A stretch of DNA of 60,000 nucleotides, from the NCBI RefSeq assembly GCF_964340395.1, contig NC_135552.1, positions 6,746,994 through 6,806,993 of the forward strand, in the 5' to 3' direction. The position numbers and the translations under genes are program-made. This DNA is from Glandiceps talaboti (taxonomy: Eukaryota; Hemichordata; Enteropneusta; Spengelidae). Shown in pieces: positions 49,485 to 59,150 of the stretch. Every line of letters starts with the position of its first letter. Within the stretch, counting starts at the first letter, position 1. Under the pieces are notes generated by a model. The model was not told the origin of the DNA. It saw only the letters and a list, made by a program, of their open reading frames with translations, and made no database searches.

Positions 49485-50160
49485 GTCATCATTTTCTTAA
49501 AAACGGCTAGCTCAATTATACTGAAATTTGGTACACACAATGTTTGGGGTAATGGCTAGACCTGATTAGTTTTTTTAGCGAGATCTGTTCTTGCTAATTA
49601 GAGAAATTTGCTTATCAATGAAATAAACTAATTAAGCTATATCTTAAGACTATACTTCAATTTCAATAAAATTTAGTATATTCATTAAATATAACAAAGT
49701 GCACATGTCCTATAAAGTTTGTTGATGTACCTTACAGAGTTAATGAATAATTTGCATAATTAATTATTTTCAGTAATTAGGCTATATCTTAAGACTGCAT
49801 ACTTCAACTTCAATTCAATTCAGTACACACTTTAACCATAACAAATCGCATATGTTCTATAAAGTTTGTTGATGTACCTTACAGTGTTAATGACTATTTT
49901 GCATAATTAATGAGTTTCTGTAATTAGACTTTCTTAAGACTGCATACTTCAATTTACCTTTCCTTACAGTGTTAATGACTAATTTGCATAATTAATGATT
50001 TTCAGTAGTTAGGATGTATCTTGATAATGCAAGCTTCAAATTTTATATAATATGGTACATATATCAACCATAATAATATGCACCTGTCCTATGAACTTTG
50101 TTGATACAACTTTTACCTTTAATGAGTAATTTGCATAATTAGTTATTCCCTTACGGGAGG
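49353..50160 (-). mobile_element. Interspersed repeat element 4 (duplicate of element 3)
   Basis: Carried along by the segmental duplication; the same ends and units as 42551-43342. Its (GTCT)n tract (49390-49484) is longer than in copy 1. Confidence 0.7.
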
Positions 50161-50558
50161 CATTCAGTTTAAACCTAGTTTTAGGAATACGACAAAATAT
50201 AATCTGCGTCTGAATGTAGACTAAGATATACCCACAGTTACAAGTATTTTGACATCAGAGTCAGTAGAGATGTATATAGAAAATGTAGATTGTATTTCTG
50301 GAACATACTGGTTTGCCCAATTATTTTTACACTAGTCAGTAAAAACAACATATTTTGTATAATTTATTGGCACTGTGGAATTCTACTGACTTTAGTGTAA
50401 ATGTAACTGTGAATATACCAGTATGTTCCTGAAATCTATATGTACATCTCTACGGACGATCGTTCATTGTGTTGAAATGTCAGTACAATTTCCAAGGATT
50501 TTCCTTCTGTGCTTTTTGAGAATATTGTTAACAGTCTTTTGTTATGAATTGAACTGTT

Positions 50559-50744
50559 TCAGTGCCCCATACATAGAAATGTCATAATGTCATAATAGAA
50601 AATGCCATAATAGTAAAATGGTGGTAATGGTGATTGGCATTCTTCCTCATGAAACCATTGAGCTAGAATTGTTTCATTTTCATCTTCAGATTTACTTTGA
50701 TCGGTTTCATATTCAAAATCGGAGCTAGAACTTAGCGGCGCCAT
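50559..50744 (-). CDS. Duplicate of the small acidic ORF (uncertain)
   Basis: Same frame as 43741-43926 with one substitution (DFEYE instead of DFQYE). Same caveats: conservation follows from the duplication and is not evidence of coding. Confidence 0.2.
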   Translation of the reverse strand: MAPLSSSSDFEYETDQSKSEDENETILAQWFHEEECQSPLPPFYYYGIFYYDIMTFLCMGH

Positions 50745-53593
50745 GCTGGAGTACGAACACAAAATCGACTTTTGACAATTTGAACTTTGCTTGATCGTAC
50801 TGTGGCAGTCTCATTTCAACAGAAGTATGACGAAATATGAACATTTTATAACAATATCACTGATTGGACATGTTTTATATAATATTGATATGGTATTATG
50901 TGAGATGAGCGAATCAGAATATACCATACAAAATACATGTACATGTATGGTATCTAGAATGGGCCAGTGTATCGGCTCATATCAATTTACATATGAATGG
51001 GTTGGCCAATTGTTCGAAAGAATGAAAGGGTATCCATGTATCTCTATGATATCAACATTTTGACTATTCCTGTTTATTCTGACTTCTTGGAAATAAACAG
51101 AAAGACAGAATATTCCTACTATTTCGGTTTATTCAAACTTAGAAAACTTAAAAAATGAAAGCGTACCTATGGTATCTCTAGGATGTAACAGAAAGACAGA
51201 ATATTACGACTATTGAACTTTAGTGGCAATGGAAGTGTTCAGAAATTTGCAAACACTCTTTTTATGTGTATGTTGATACAATCTAGAATGTGCAAGATTT
51301 GACGCAACCTGGGTAACGGATGTCAATTTTCCATTTGCTCCTGTAGTTTATTTGGTCGACAACGTACATTAATTTTATTCAATGTTTAGTAGACATTGCT
51401 GTGTATCATGTTATGATTTTGCCCACGAATTGTAGGACCATATTTTTGACATCAATTAAACAGCACATATATGTTGGGGGCTATGTCTTCGAAGAAAGAA
51501 TTCTTGTTGAACAAGATGTGTGGTATATTTTTGATAGCTGTAAATCTTAATGTAGCACTGTTGATTTAACTTTGAAAGTTTTGACCTTTGACCTTGTTAT
51601 GATTGTTTTGCAGGGTAAAGTGTGTGATAGATGATGAAGATGTAGCAAATAATAGAATTGTATCTAGTACAGTGGAGTTATTGCAGTCTTTAGACATACA
51701 AGTATGTGAACACTTTATCAAAACTTTGGGCGTGAGAAACAGCTGTCCAGTAGAGTTATAAAAAATGTTGGTCTAGAACAAAAGAATGATTGTATGTAAT
51801 CTGTATGGTTCAACTGATAAGATAAAACTAATGTGAGAAACTGGGATTGAAACCCCGGCCTTTAAACTCATTATGATACACATAAATATACTCAAAAGAT
51901 GTGTCACATCACTTTCCTTACATTTAAATTGGACATTGAGTTTGTAGTAAACTGAATGAAGTAACCAATTACAGCTGCCTGTCAGCGTGTGCTGGATTAT
52001 TATTACAGACATGTGCTGTTCATCCCTTCCCCAGCAGGAGATTTAGCTAGAATTTTTATGAAGTTGTCTGTTTCACTACACATTAGAAAGAGACTGTAGA
52101 GAATGACTACATGTATAGTAACTAGACAAGTTTCAAATCTGACATAGAAAGTAACACAACGTTCATCATTTCATCCTCAGCATCCAGTAGGCCATGTATT
52201 GAACTCAAGTTGTCAATTACACCACAAGACATACAGTACATGTACAACTATAATGATCAGTATGGCAGGGTTTATGGCAAAGGCTGCCATCAATCTACAA
52301 GACCAGGTGAATCACCACATCCTTGTAACATATTGTGCAATGGAGGCTGCCATGGAAACATACAAAAGACAAATGCAAGGAGAATTCAACATTAACAAGT
52401 GAGAATTTTTTTATGTTCACTTCTAAATTATGAATGATTTTATGTACATGTAGAACAGGTCTGTATGGATGCCAGGTTATGTACATGTAGAACAGGTCTG
52501 TATGGATGCCAGGTTAAAAATAGCCATTTTTATACCATAATAGAGTCTTAAAATATATCAAAGTATACTGGTTGTTCACTCTTCAACATATCACTAATTT
52601 GGTCATGTTGTTCATTTGTTTGACAGCTTTGATTTGAATTTGATAAACATACATGTAGAATTACTGGGCCACCACAAACAGAATTGATGATAGAAGATGG
52701 CTTAATTGCTGTACATGTACTTGAACCCAGACATCTAAAAGCCATCCGTTGACGTCGAAATTGTCGTCATCACTGCATTTTAGTAAGTACTTTATCAGAC
52801 AACATATTAACTTTGAACTTGGCAAGGCATCACATTGATTTTATCATTGTATGTGTTGTGATGTCGAAATCTAGTTTTTCCTATCATATCAGGTTATACC
52901 ACTAAAATACCTCACTGTATCAGGTCTGCAACAGGGCTGTAGCAGGCCTGTCCCATCAGGAATACAGGCCTGTGAATTTCTAGCTGTTTATTTAATGATG
53001 ATGTCAAACCATGCTGTGGCATTACATAGTGGGACCAGTATCTGGCTTACCTGTGTGTATTTGTGAAGTCTAAATCTTGTTCCTTCCAAATCAGTGACAT
53101 GACAGTGTAAAGTGTTACCATTGTATGCTTCAATCCAGGGGAACCTTAGGAAATAAAGGCATTTTCATAAATTTTGGATTCTGGAGAATCATTTCATGAT
53201 TTTAAATCACATACATTTCATGTACTGGTAATTGCTGAGAAACATCAAATTGAGCATGTGCCTCTGTTTCAGTGATCCAGCTACTCACTGGTAATGTCAT
53301 ATAGTGTTATCAAAGTGTGTTTCAATTCTAAAGGCATGCAAACTTACCATGTGTTTTGTTTCTTCCTACCTTTATCCAGCTAATCAATGGTGACATCAAA
53401 CCTACCTCCAGACATACAGGATACAAAGAATCATTGTCTATTTTGCCAGTTGGTCATATTGGCGATATAAAACTGAAGACGAGCTGGTTGGATGACATTG
53501 TACAAGTTTTACAGGAGGTAGGTGCCATCACAAATAATAACTGTTACAATTTACAAGTATGAATATCATAATTCATAGTTACTAATGAAAGTG

Positions 53594-53731
53594 TCTACTC
53601 ACAGAGTCAAAGCATTTCTTTTGAAGCAAATCTCAAATTTTGCCAAGATCGATATCTCATCAACGCCAATGAAGATGTTTGCTGAAAATTTGGGATTCGT
53701 ATCCAAGAAATTGTTTGACTCTGTGAGTAGA
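53594..53731. mobile_element. 138 bp hairpin MITE, copy 2
   Basis: Same 18 bp perfect inverted ends and interior as 46781-46918, duplicated with its host intron. Confidence 0.7.
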
Positions 53732-53779
53732 AATTTTCATTGCAAATGACAGTTTTGTGTTGTATAGTGATTATGTTTA

Positions 53780-53793
53780 GTAACCTTGGCAAC
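53780..53793. promoter_or_regulatory. X-box-like site, copy 2
   Basis: GTAACCTTGGCAAC, unchanged from the site at 46967 in the open copy. Confidence 0.3.
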
Positions 53794-55376
53794 AGAAGAA
53801 GGTAAAACTTGCATAGATTTCCATACTTTCTACTTCTCTTCAGTGGGGAACGCATTATAATTAAAACACGTACATAGATTTTACCTTCTATGATGTACTG
53901 TTTTTAAAAACAAAAACACTGCATAGCACATATTCATTATTGAATTTGATCAGAAAATACTATCATACAGTTCATCACTTATTAATGATTGTAATGTTAT
54001 TTTATTTGACTCAGTTAAATATAGGTATCTTAGCTATGAAGGGAGTGGTCAATGAGCGTCTCCATGACTACTAAATGGCTAATCAGATAGTGGTGGTAGA
54101 GAAAGTGAAATACCATGCATTGCAAGCACACATGCTAACATTGTAATATATACCACTGATGTCATCCAGGTATGTACTGGTACTATTAATGGTGCTTAGA
54201 TCAAAAGAGCAACAAAGAGAGGTTGATTTTATCTTAGTTGTATTTCTTACACTTAGGGACCCAGAAAAGTCAGTTTCACCTATCCTGTATTATGTGGCCT
54301 CTCTAAAATAGAGTTATAGAAATTGAAAATCTGACTTAGAAGAGGTCTGCCATGTACTGGAGTGAGGCATTATGGGAATTAGAGTATGGAGCTTCACACA
54401 TCTTGCAACAAGTGCCTCAGCTAAACTGCTACAAAAAACTTCACTACAAGCATTTTATATTTCAGCTGAAAAATTGGGAGTAGATATGACTAAAATAGGA
54501 CCACAATAGTATTCAATATACTAGTTCACACAAGTTTTATCATTATTTTTTTTTAAAAAGGAGGAATTCTAGATGTCCAGTAAATAACAAACGATAACAG
54601 AGACATAATAAACATTCAAATATTTTACATCACCCTAATGTAATATTGCTTTGTTGTGACCATGAAGATGTTGGCACAGTAGTCTCAGTGGAATGCTGGG
54701 AGTCAGGATGGCAGCCTAAGACTAAGTCAGTTGAAAAGAACAGCTTATGTGAAATTGACAACACAGGGTCCCCTGCAAGTGAGTATGTTCATACACCCAG
54801 GTCTGTGGCACTTTGTAATGTAACTGGTGAAATTTTTATAAGTGTCATTTCCTGTAAACTGAAATATTGAGGTGCATTTTCATTGTTTTGTAGAAAAAAG
54901 ATGTATCGTAATCAAGAAATGTTGCTTGCAATTAAATTGTGGGCAATACCTAATGTTTTTGTCAAAAGTTTTTGAGAATTGAAGATTTCTATTTGGCTTG
55001 TATGGAGGTACCAGTATAAAAGAACACATGAAATAGCAGCTTGAAAAGAAAGTTAAAGAGCTTTGTATTCGATGAATTGTTGATGTTTTGATTATGTTGG
55101 TTCCACCATATTGTAAATGTTTATAGTGTTAATACTCTACACTGTGGGACAGTGTATTTTTACTAGATGTTGTTATTATTTTCTTCTTTCAGACTGTAAT
55201 TCTATGTGGTCCATCAACTGTAAAACTTACAATATTAGAAGAGAGTTTTCAGAACTGTGTTCACAGACTACAAGATGTGATTAGTACAGACAAGGTATTA
55301 CCTGGTGGTGGTGTACCTGAATTGAAAGCTATGCAATGTATACAAAGGATGAAAGGTTAGTATAACTGCATTGGGT

Positions 55377-55409
<33 letters not shown>
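55377..55409. repeat. (CA)n microsatellite
   Basis: Shorter equivalent of the tract at 48594, just after exon 7 of copy 2. Confidence 0.95.
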
Positions 55410-55414
<5 letters not shown>

Positions 55415-55545
55415 GAGACACACTGACAGATAATATGTACACATACATATACTCTCACAAATTTAAATTGCATAATCACACACAACATACAATTCCACAA
55501 CACAGACATGTACGTACATACATTGTACATACGTTTGTATGTCTG

Positions 55546-56015
55546 TAACTGAGTCCAAAATACATTGACGTTTTCCAAGGCATAATGACCCACCATAAAA
55601 GTTAATAGGTTTTTGACAGATTTGTTCTCATTTTCACCAGAGATGGTTCATAAGTGTCTGATGTTGGCTGGAATTTCCAGCCACAAACCAGAGATGGTTC
55701 ATAGGTCTCTGTGGTTGGCTTGAATTTCAAGCCACAAACCAGAGATGGTTCATAAGTGTCTGATGTTGGCTGGAATTTCCAGCCACGAACTATCGCTGGT
55801 ACATAGGTCTCTGTGGTTGGCTGGAATTTCAAGCCACAAACAAGAGATGGTTCATAGGTCTCTGTGGTTGGCTGGAATTTCCAGCCACAGACCTTAAAAT
55901 TCACCCATATTATGCACAAAGTGGTGAAGAAAAATAGCCTATTTCCATTTTTTTGTGCATATAATGACCATGAAATTGACCATTTGGAATGGTCAATATA
56001 TTTTGGACTCAGTTA
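55546..56015. mobile_element. 470 bp MITE with 24 bp TIRs and TA ends, inserted in copy 2 only
   Basis: Ends ACTGAGTCCAAAATA.. (from 55548) and its inverted copy (to 56013), matching over about 22-24 bp with one mismatch, each bounded by TA. Copy 1 has the uninterrupted 'gtatgtatgtacatgc' at the corresponding site (about 48780). TA duplication and short TIRs suggest a Tc1/mariner-type non-autonomous element. The interior contains a 51 bp minisatellite and no transposase. Confidence 0.8.
55628..55890. repeat. 51 bp minisatellite inside the MITE
   Basis: Five units of about 51 bp, each with the near-palindrome GGCTGGAATTTCCAGCC and 'agagatggttcata'. Because 51 is divisible by three, the minus strand reads a 17-residue repeat (GWKFQPTTETYEPSLVC type) across a 105-codon frame (55602-55919). 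There is no splice or promoter context; I treat the frame as a by-product. Confidence 0.85.
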
Positions 56016-56103
56016 TGTACATGCATGCATGTGTGTATATGTATGACGTGCATGCATGCGTTTGTTCATACATACATTTTTTGTACTAGTACATACATAT
56101 ATA

Positions 56104-56104
56104 C

Positions 56105-56135
<31 letters not shown>

Positions 56136-56145
56136 CATACATACA

Positions 56146-56177
<32 letters not shown>

Positions 56178-56246
56178 CACACACATTATGCATACATACA
56201 TACATACATACATACATACATACATACATACATACATACATACATA
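56104..56246. repeat. (CATA)n microsatellite
   Basis: Two long CATA tracts (56104-56175 and about 56190-56246) separated by a CACA stretch. An expanded version of the block near 48834. Confidence 0.95.
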
Positions 56247-56668
56247 CTGAGATTTGCACACTTGAATACCGTAGTATAATTCCATTATGATTAGTAAATG
56301 TTATGATTTACACTACGTTTATCTTCACTCATCACGTCTTGTCAATGTCGTTACCGGTACCCTCACTGCCAAGACTCAGTAGATACATGATGTATTTGTT
56401 GCTAATGTCCATTCAATTTGCCTACCTATTTATTTTATCTTTTGAAGTCTTTACAATTATGTTTATTGTACTTCCATAAGTACATTTGTGATAAAGGAAA
56501 GTTTCTAATTAGGGACCGGTCATTTTTGAATTGTTGATGATTTGAAGTTAAACTTTTGGGTTTTCTTAAACCGATCCTCGACCTCAGATTCAAAGACGAC
56601 AGCCAACTTGAAAGCAATGATACACACACAAAAAGGTAACAATCAGACATAATATTATTTTTCATTCA

Positions 56669-56674
56669 TTTATT
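56669..56674 (-). terminator. Probable polyadenylation signal, xQT-array gene copy 2
   Basis: AATAAA on the minus strand about 45 bp beyond the stop at 56719. Confidence 0.5.
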
Positions 56675-56718
56675 TTAGTAAGTTTCAAAGTAACATTTTT
56701 AATTTTGTGTTATTGAGA

Positions 56719-58018
56719 TTAAAATGTTCCAGAGAGAAGACTAGCATAGTCTTGTTGGCTACGGAATCGCTTCACACATTTTGTCTTCAAAGTTTGGAAG
56801 CTTCGGGCTGATTTGGAGACCATTAAATTCCTTCCTTTCTTGTTAGTCTTCAATGATGACAAATATACATCGGTTTTATCCATTTTATTTTCTATGTCTT
56901 GGAATGCCTTTGCAAGTGTTTTGAAATATTGAATTCCCTCGTCAACAATATCTTTGGCTGTTACAGTAGTAGTATCTCCAGACGCCATTTTGTCGTTCTG
57001 TAAAATAATATCTTTGGCTGTTACAGTAGTAGTATCTCCAGACGCCATTTTGTCGTTCTGTAAAATATAAAAGTTGTATAAACATCAGATATTATGATAT
57101 ATGACATACACAATAGTTTGTGACATGGTCATATGAACAGCGCCATCTATCATAGAGTACAAGAGACTAACAGTTTGCACTTAAAAGTTCTAAGTTTACC
57201 AAATTATGTTGTGTGTATTGGTTAACCTTTTAGTACTCATCAGAAACTACTGTTGCTATGGTTTCCAAAACAATAGTCTTATTAATATTTGTCAGTAATA
57301 TCATGTCAGGTATCATGTTCATTCCGGAATTCCAAGTGGTCAGAATTCTGTTGTCAATTTATTTGAAATAGATTGCGTCATTGAAACAAACTTACCGTTT
57401 GATCAATATCATCCATTTTTACAGCAGAATCCTGAAGTAAGCCATCGGTGGCATAAATTGCAATATTGTCAAATTGGAACTTTGGTAATTCAGTTGCTCC
57501 GTCAGCTTCTCCGTCAACATCTTGCAGGAGACTTGTACAGTCGTCATCTGGCCGACGTACGATGCAATTTCTCTTGAAAATTCGGAGTCTTCTCGCTGAC
57601 TTGGAAGAAACTGTTTTCTTTCCCATCTTGTGAGGCTTCACTTGTGACAAGTAGACATCACTTTTATCTATTTTGGTTTCTAGGTTTCTGAATGCCTTCC
57701 CGATTTCTTTGAAGAACATAATGCCTTCTTTAACAATATCTTTGGGTGTACATCTATCTGTAGACGAAGTGTTCGACACGATGGCATCCTGCAAAAATAT
57801 GAAAATTGTTCAAGAACAATATTTAATCGTCAAAGATGATATTTCTTTGGTTTAGTTTTCTTCTTTTTGTCTTGACATTAGTCTATTTGACTTTTTTCTT
57901 CTTCCAGAAATAGGCGTTTAGCACCTATAAAATGACTCATAATAAATCAATGAATATAGCGAAAGTATTTACAAAATGGCAATATAACATAGTTTGCATA
58001 ATTATGACACAAACACGT

Positions 58019-58070
<52 letters not shown>

Positions 58071-58950
58071 TGAGGCAGACACTTAAACTTTTCAAATATC
58101 TAAACCTATACTTCAGTAATATTAATCAAAGTCCCATATCATATTATATTATATTACATCACATCACATCACATCACATCACATTACATCACATCACATC
58201 ACATCACATAACATCACATTACATCACATATCAATACTATACAAATATAATTGTAAACACTTACCACATAATTAATATCATCTGTTTGCACAAACGTATC
58301 CTTGAAAGACTTCTCAATTGTTTGAGTAGAAATATCATTTCCACGTACGATCGTTGGTGACGCTGTTCCATCAGTAACGTCGGCATTATAGATATGAGTT
58401 CCGACGGTCTTTGTCGCTGACGTTGCCTGTATTCCCACAGTTGCAGTAGTGGTACACTTTTCTTGTGTCTGTACGCAAAGTGACTTCGTTAGGAATGGTA
58501 CGGTTTGTGCTGCGACTGTCTTGCTGACAACCTTAGTCTGCACACACGAATCATTCCTGTCAACTACGTCTGGTTTTGTCTGTACACCAACGGCGTTAGT
58601 TTTGTGTACGATAGCCGACCGTTTTTGTCGGTGACGGTTTCGTTTCACATCAAATGACTTCAACAACTGCTGGTGAAATTGTTGGTTATCAGTCACACTG
58701 TTAAATGAAAATAAAAATAAATATTGTGCTGTAACTCGAGTAATCTGAAGTAAAAATGTTCATGCCAACAACTGTTTTAAAACGAGAGATGCTGGAAAAG
58801 TGACGTAAAATGCAGTATGTCGTCTGTCTAAATGAAAAGTGATATTTCTTACTTGTCGTAATCCGTGATCGCCGTTGATGGCGTCCCATTCTTCCTTACG
58901 ATAAACATGACTACGATACTGAGGACGACAATACTAAGAATAACAATCAT
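56719..58950 (-). CDS. Single-pass membrane protein with an xQT motif array and two DVYLS repeats
   Basis: Not a family I recognise. Four exons: 58950-58853, 58697-58265, 57788-57396 and 56997-56719 (400 residues), all GT-AG with continuous frame. Exon 1: residues 1-18 are a hydrophobic helix (MIVILSIVVLSIVVMFIV) followed by RK, so most of the chain is probably cytosolic. Exon 2: basic linker (KRNRHRQKR), then xQT motifs with Q at residues 72, 86, 97, 109, 123 (GIQA), 158 and 170 (VGVQT, CVQT, AAQT, CVQT, STQT, FVQT), spaced 11-14 apart except one gap of 35; these resemble dynein light chain LC8-binding motifs. Exons 3 and 4 each encode a homologous domain: KDIV.EGI.(F/Y)FK...KAF...E.K.DK(S/T)DVYLS, then basic patches and an S-L-L ending. 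The acceptor of exon 4 is duplicated (57057), allowing a 420-residue form. A paralogue lies at 30728-32477. Confidence 0.7.
56941..57060 (-). repeat. 60 bp tandem duplication spanning an exon 4 splice acceptor
   Basis: Two perfect 60 bp copies, each containing the 3' splice site (tttacag) and the first codons (NDKMASGDTTTVTAKDI) of exon 4. Use of either acceptor keeps the frame and changes the product by 20 residues. Copy 1 of the gene has only one acceptor (31052). Confidence 0.9.
58020..58067. repeat. (CA)n microsatellite in intron 2 of the xQT gene
   Basis: About 23 CA units; absent from copy 1, where this intron segment is deleted. Confidence 0.95.
58139..58231. repeat. ATCAC/ATTAC pentamer microsatellite
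   Basis: About 17 pentamers (mostly CATCA phase) after a short ATATT run, just beyond the exon 2 donor of the minus-strand gene. Confidence 0.9.
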
Positions 58951-59094
58951 TAATTGCTAATGAGTTTAAATTTGTACAGGTTCTGTCAGTAAATACGACA
59001 GTGTTCCTCTCTTCACACCATACGGCGTAACTACGGCGTGTTCTACAAGTGTTGCACTCTTATAGCGTGTTCCAAATATTCTGGCATAGAATAT

Positions 59095-59150
59095 CTGTCG
59101 TCATTGGCCAATGCATATCACGTGACTGAATCAGTAGCGCTCATTGGCTG
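59095..59150 (-). promoter_or_regulatory. Two CCAAT boxes upstream of the xQT gene copy 2
   Basis: CCAAT on the coding strand at 59107-59103 and 59147-59143. An E-box CACGTG lies between them (59120-59125), where copy 1 has 'catgtg'. Spacing matches copy 1. Confidence 0.6.

Larger units (their letters stand above)
51614..55355 (+). pseudogene. BBS12: BBS12-type gene, copy 2, decayed
   Basis: Exon equivalents: 51614-51701, 52181-52398, 52659-52782, 53380-53517, 54015-54169, 54664-54778 and 55193-55355. Lesions relative to copy 1: in-frame TGA at 52750-52752 (exon 3, after a compensated +1/-1 change); in-frame TAA at 54072-54074 (exon 5); 13 bp deletion near 54130 (exon 5); loss of the AG acceptor of exon 6 (AT at 54662-54663); and an 11 bp deletion near 54724 (exon 6). 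Exons 1, 2, 4 and 7 remain open. A full-length product is impossible. As in copy 1, no N- or C-terminal exon is found. Confidence 0.88.
49223..56560 (+). repeat. Segmental tandem duplication, copy 2 (BBS12 region)
   Basis: Direct copy of 42419-49222, longer mainly because of an inserted 470 bp element (55546-56015) and a longer CATA tract. It ends at 'aacttttggg', after which sequence unique to this side ('ttttcttaaaccgatcc') leads into the 3' flank of the xQT-array gene copy 2. Confidence 0.9.

Noticed and set aside
55602-55919. 105-codon minus-strand frame with five 17-residue repeats
   Set aside because: Generated by a 51 bp minisatellite inside a MITE; unit length divisible by three keeps the frame open by itself.
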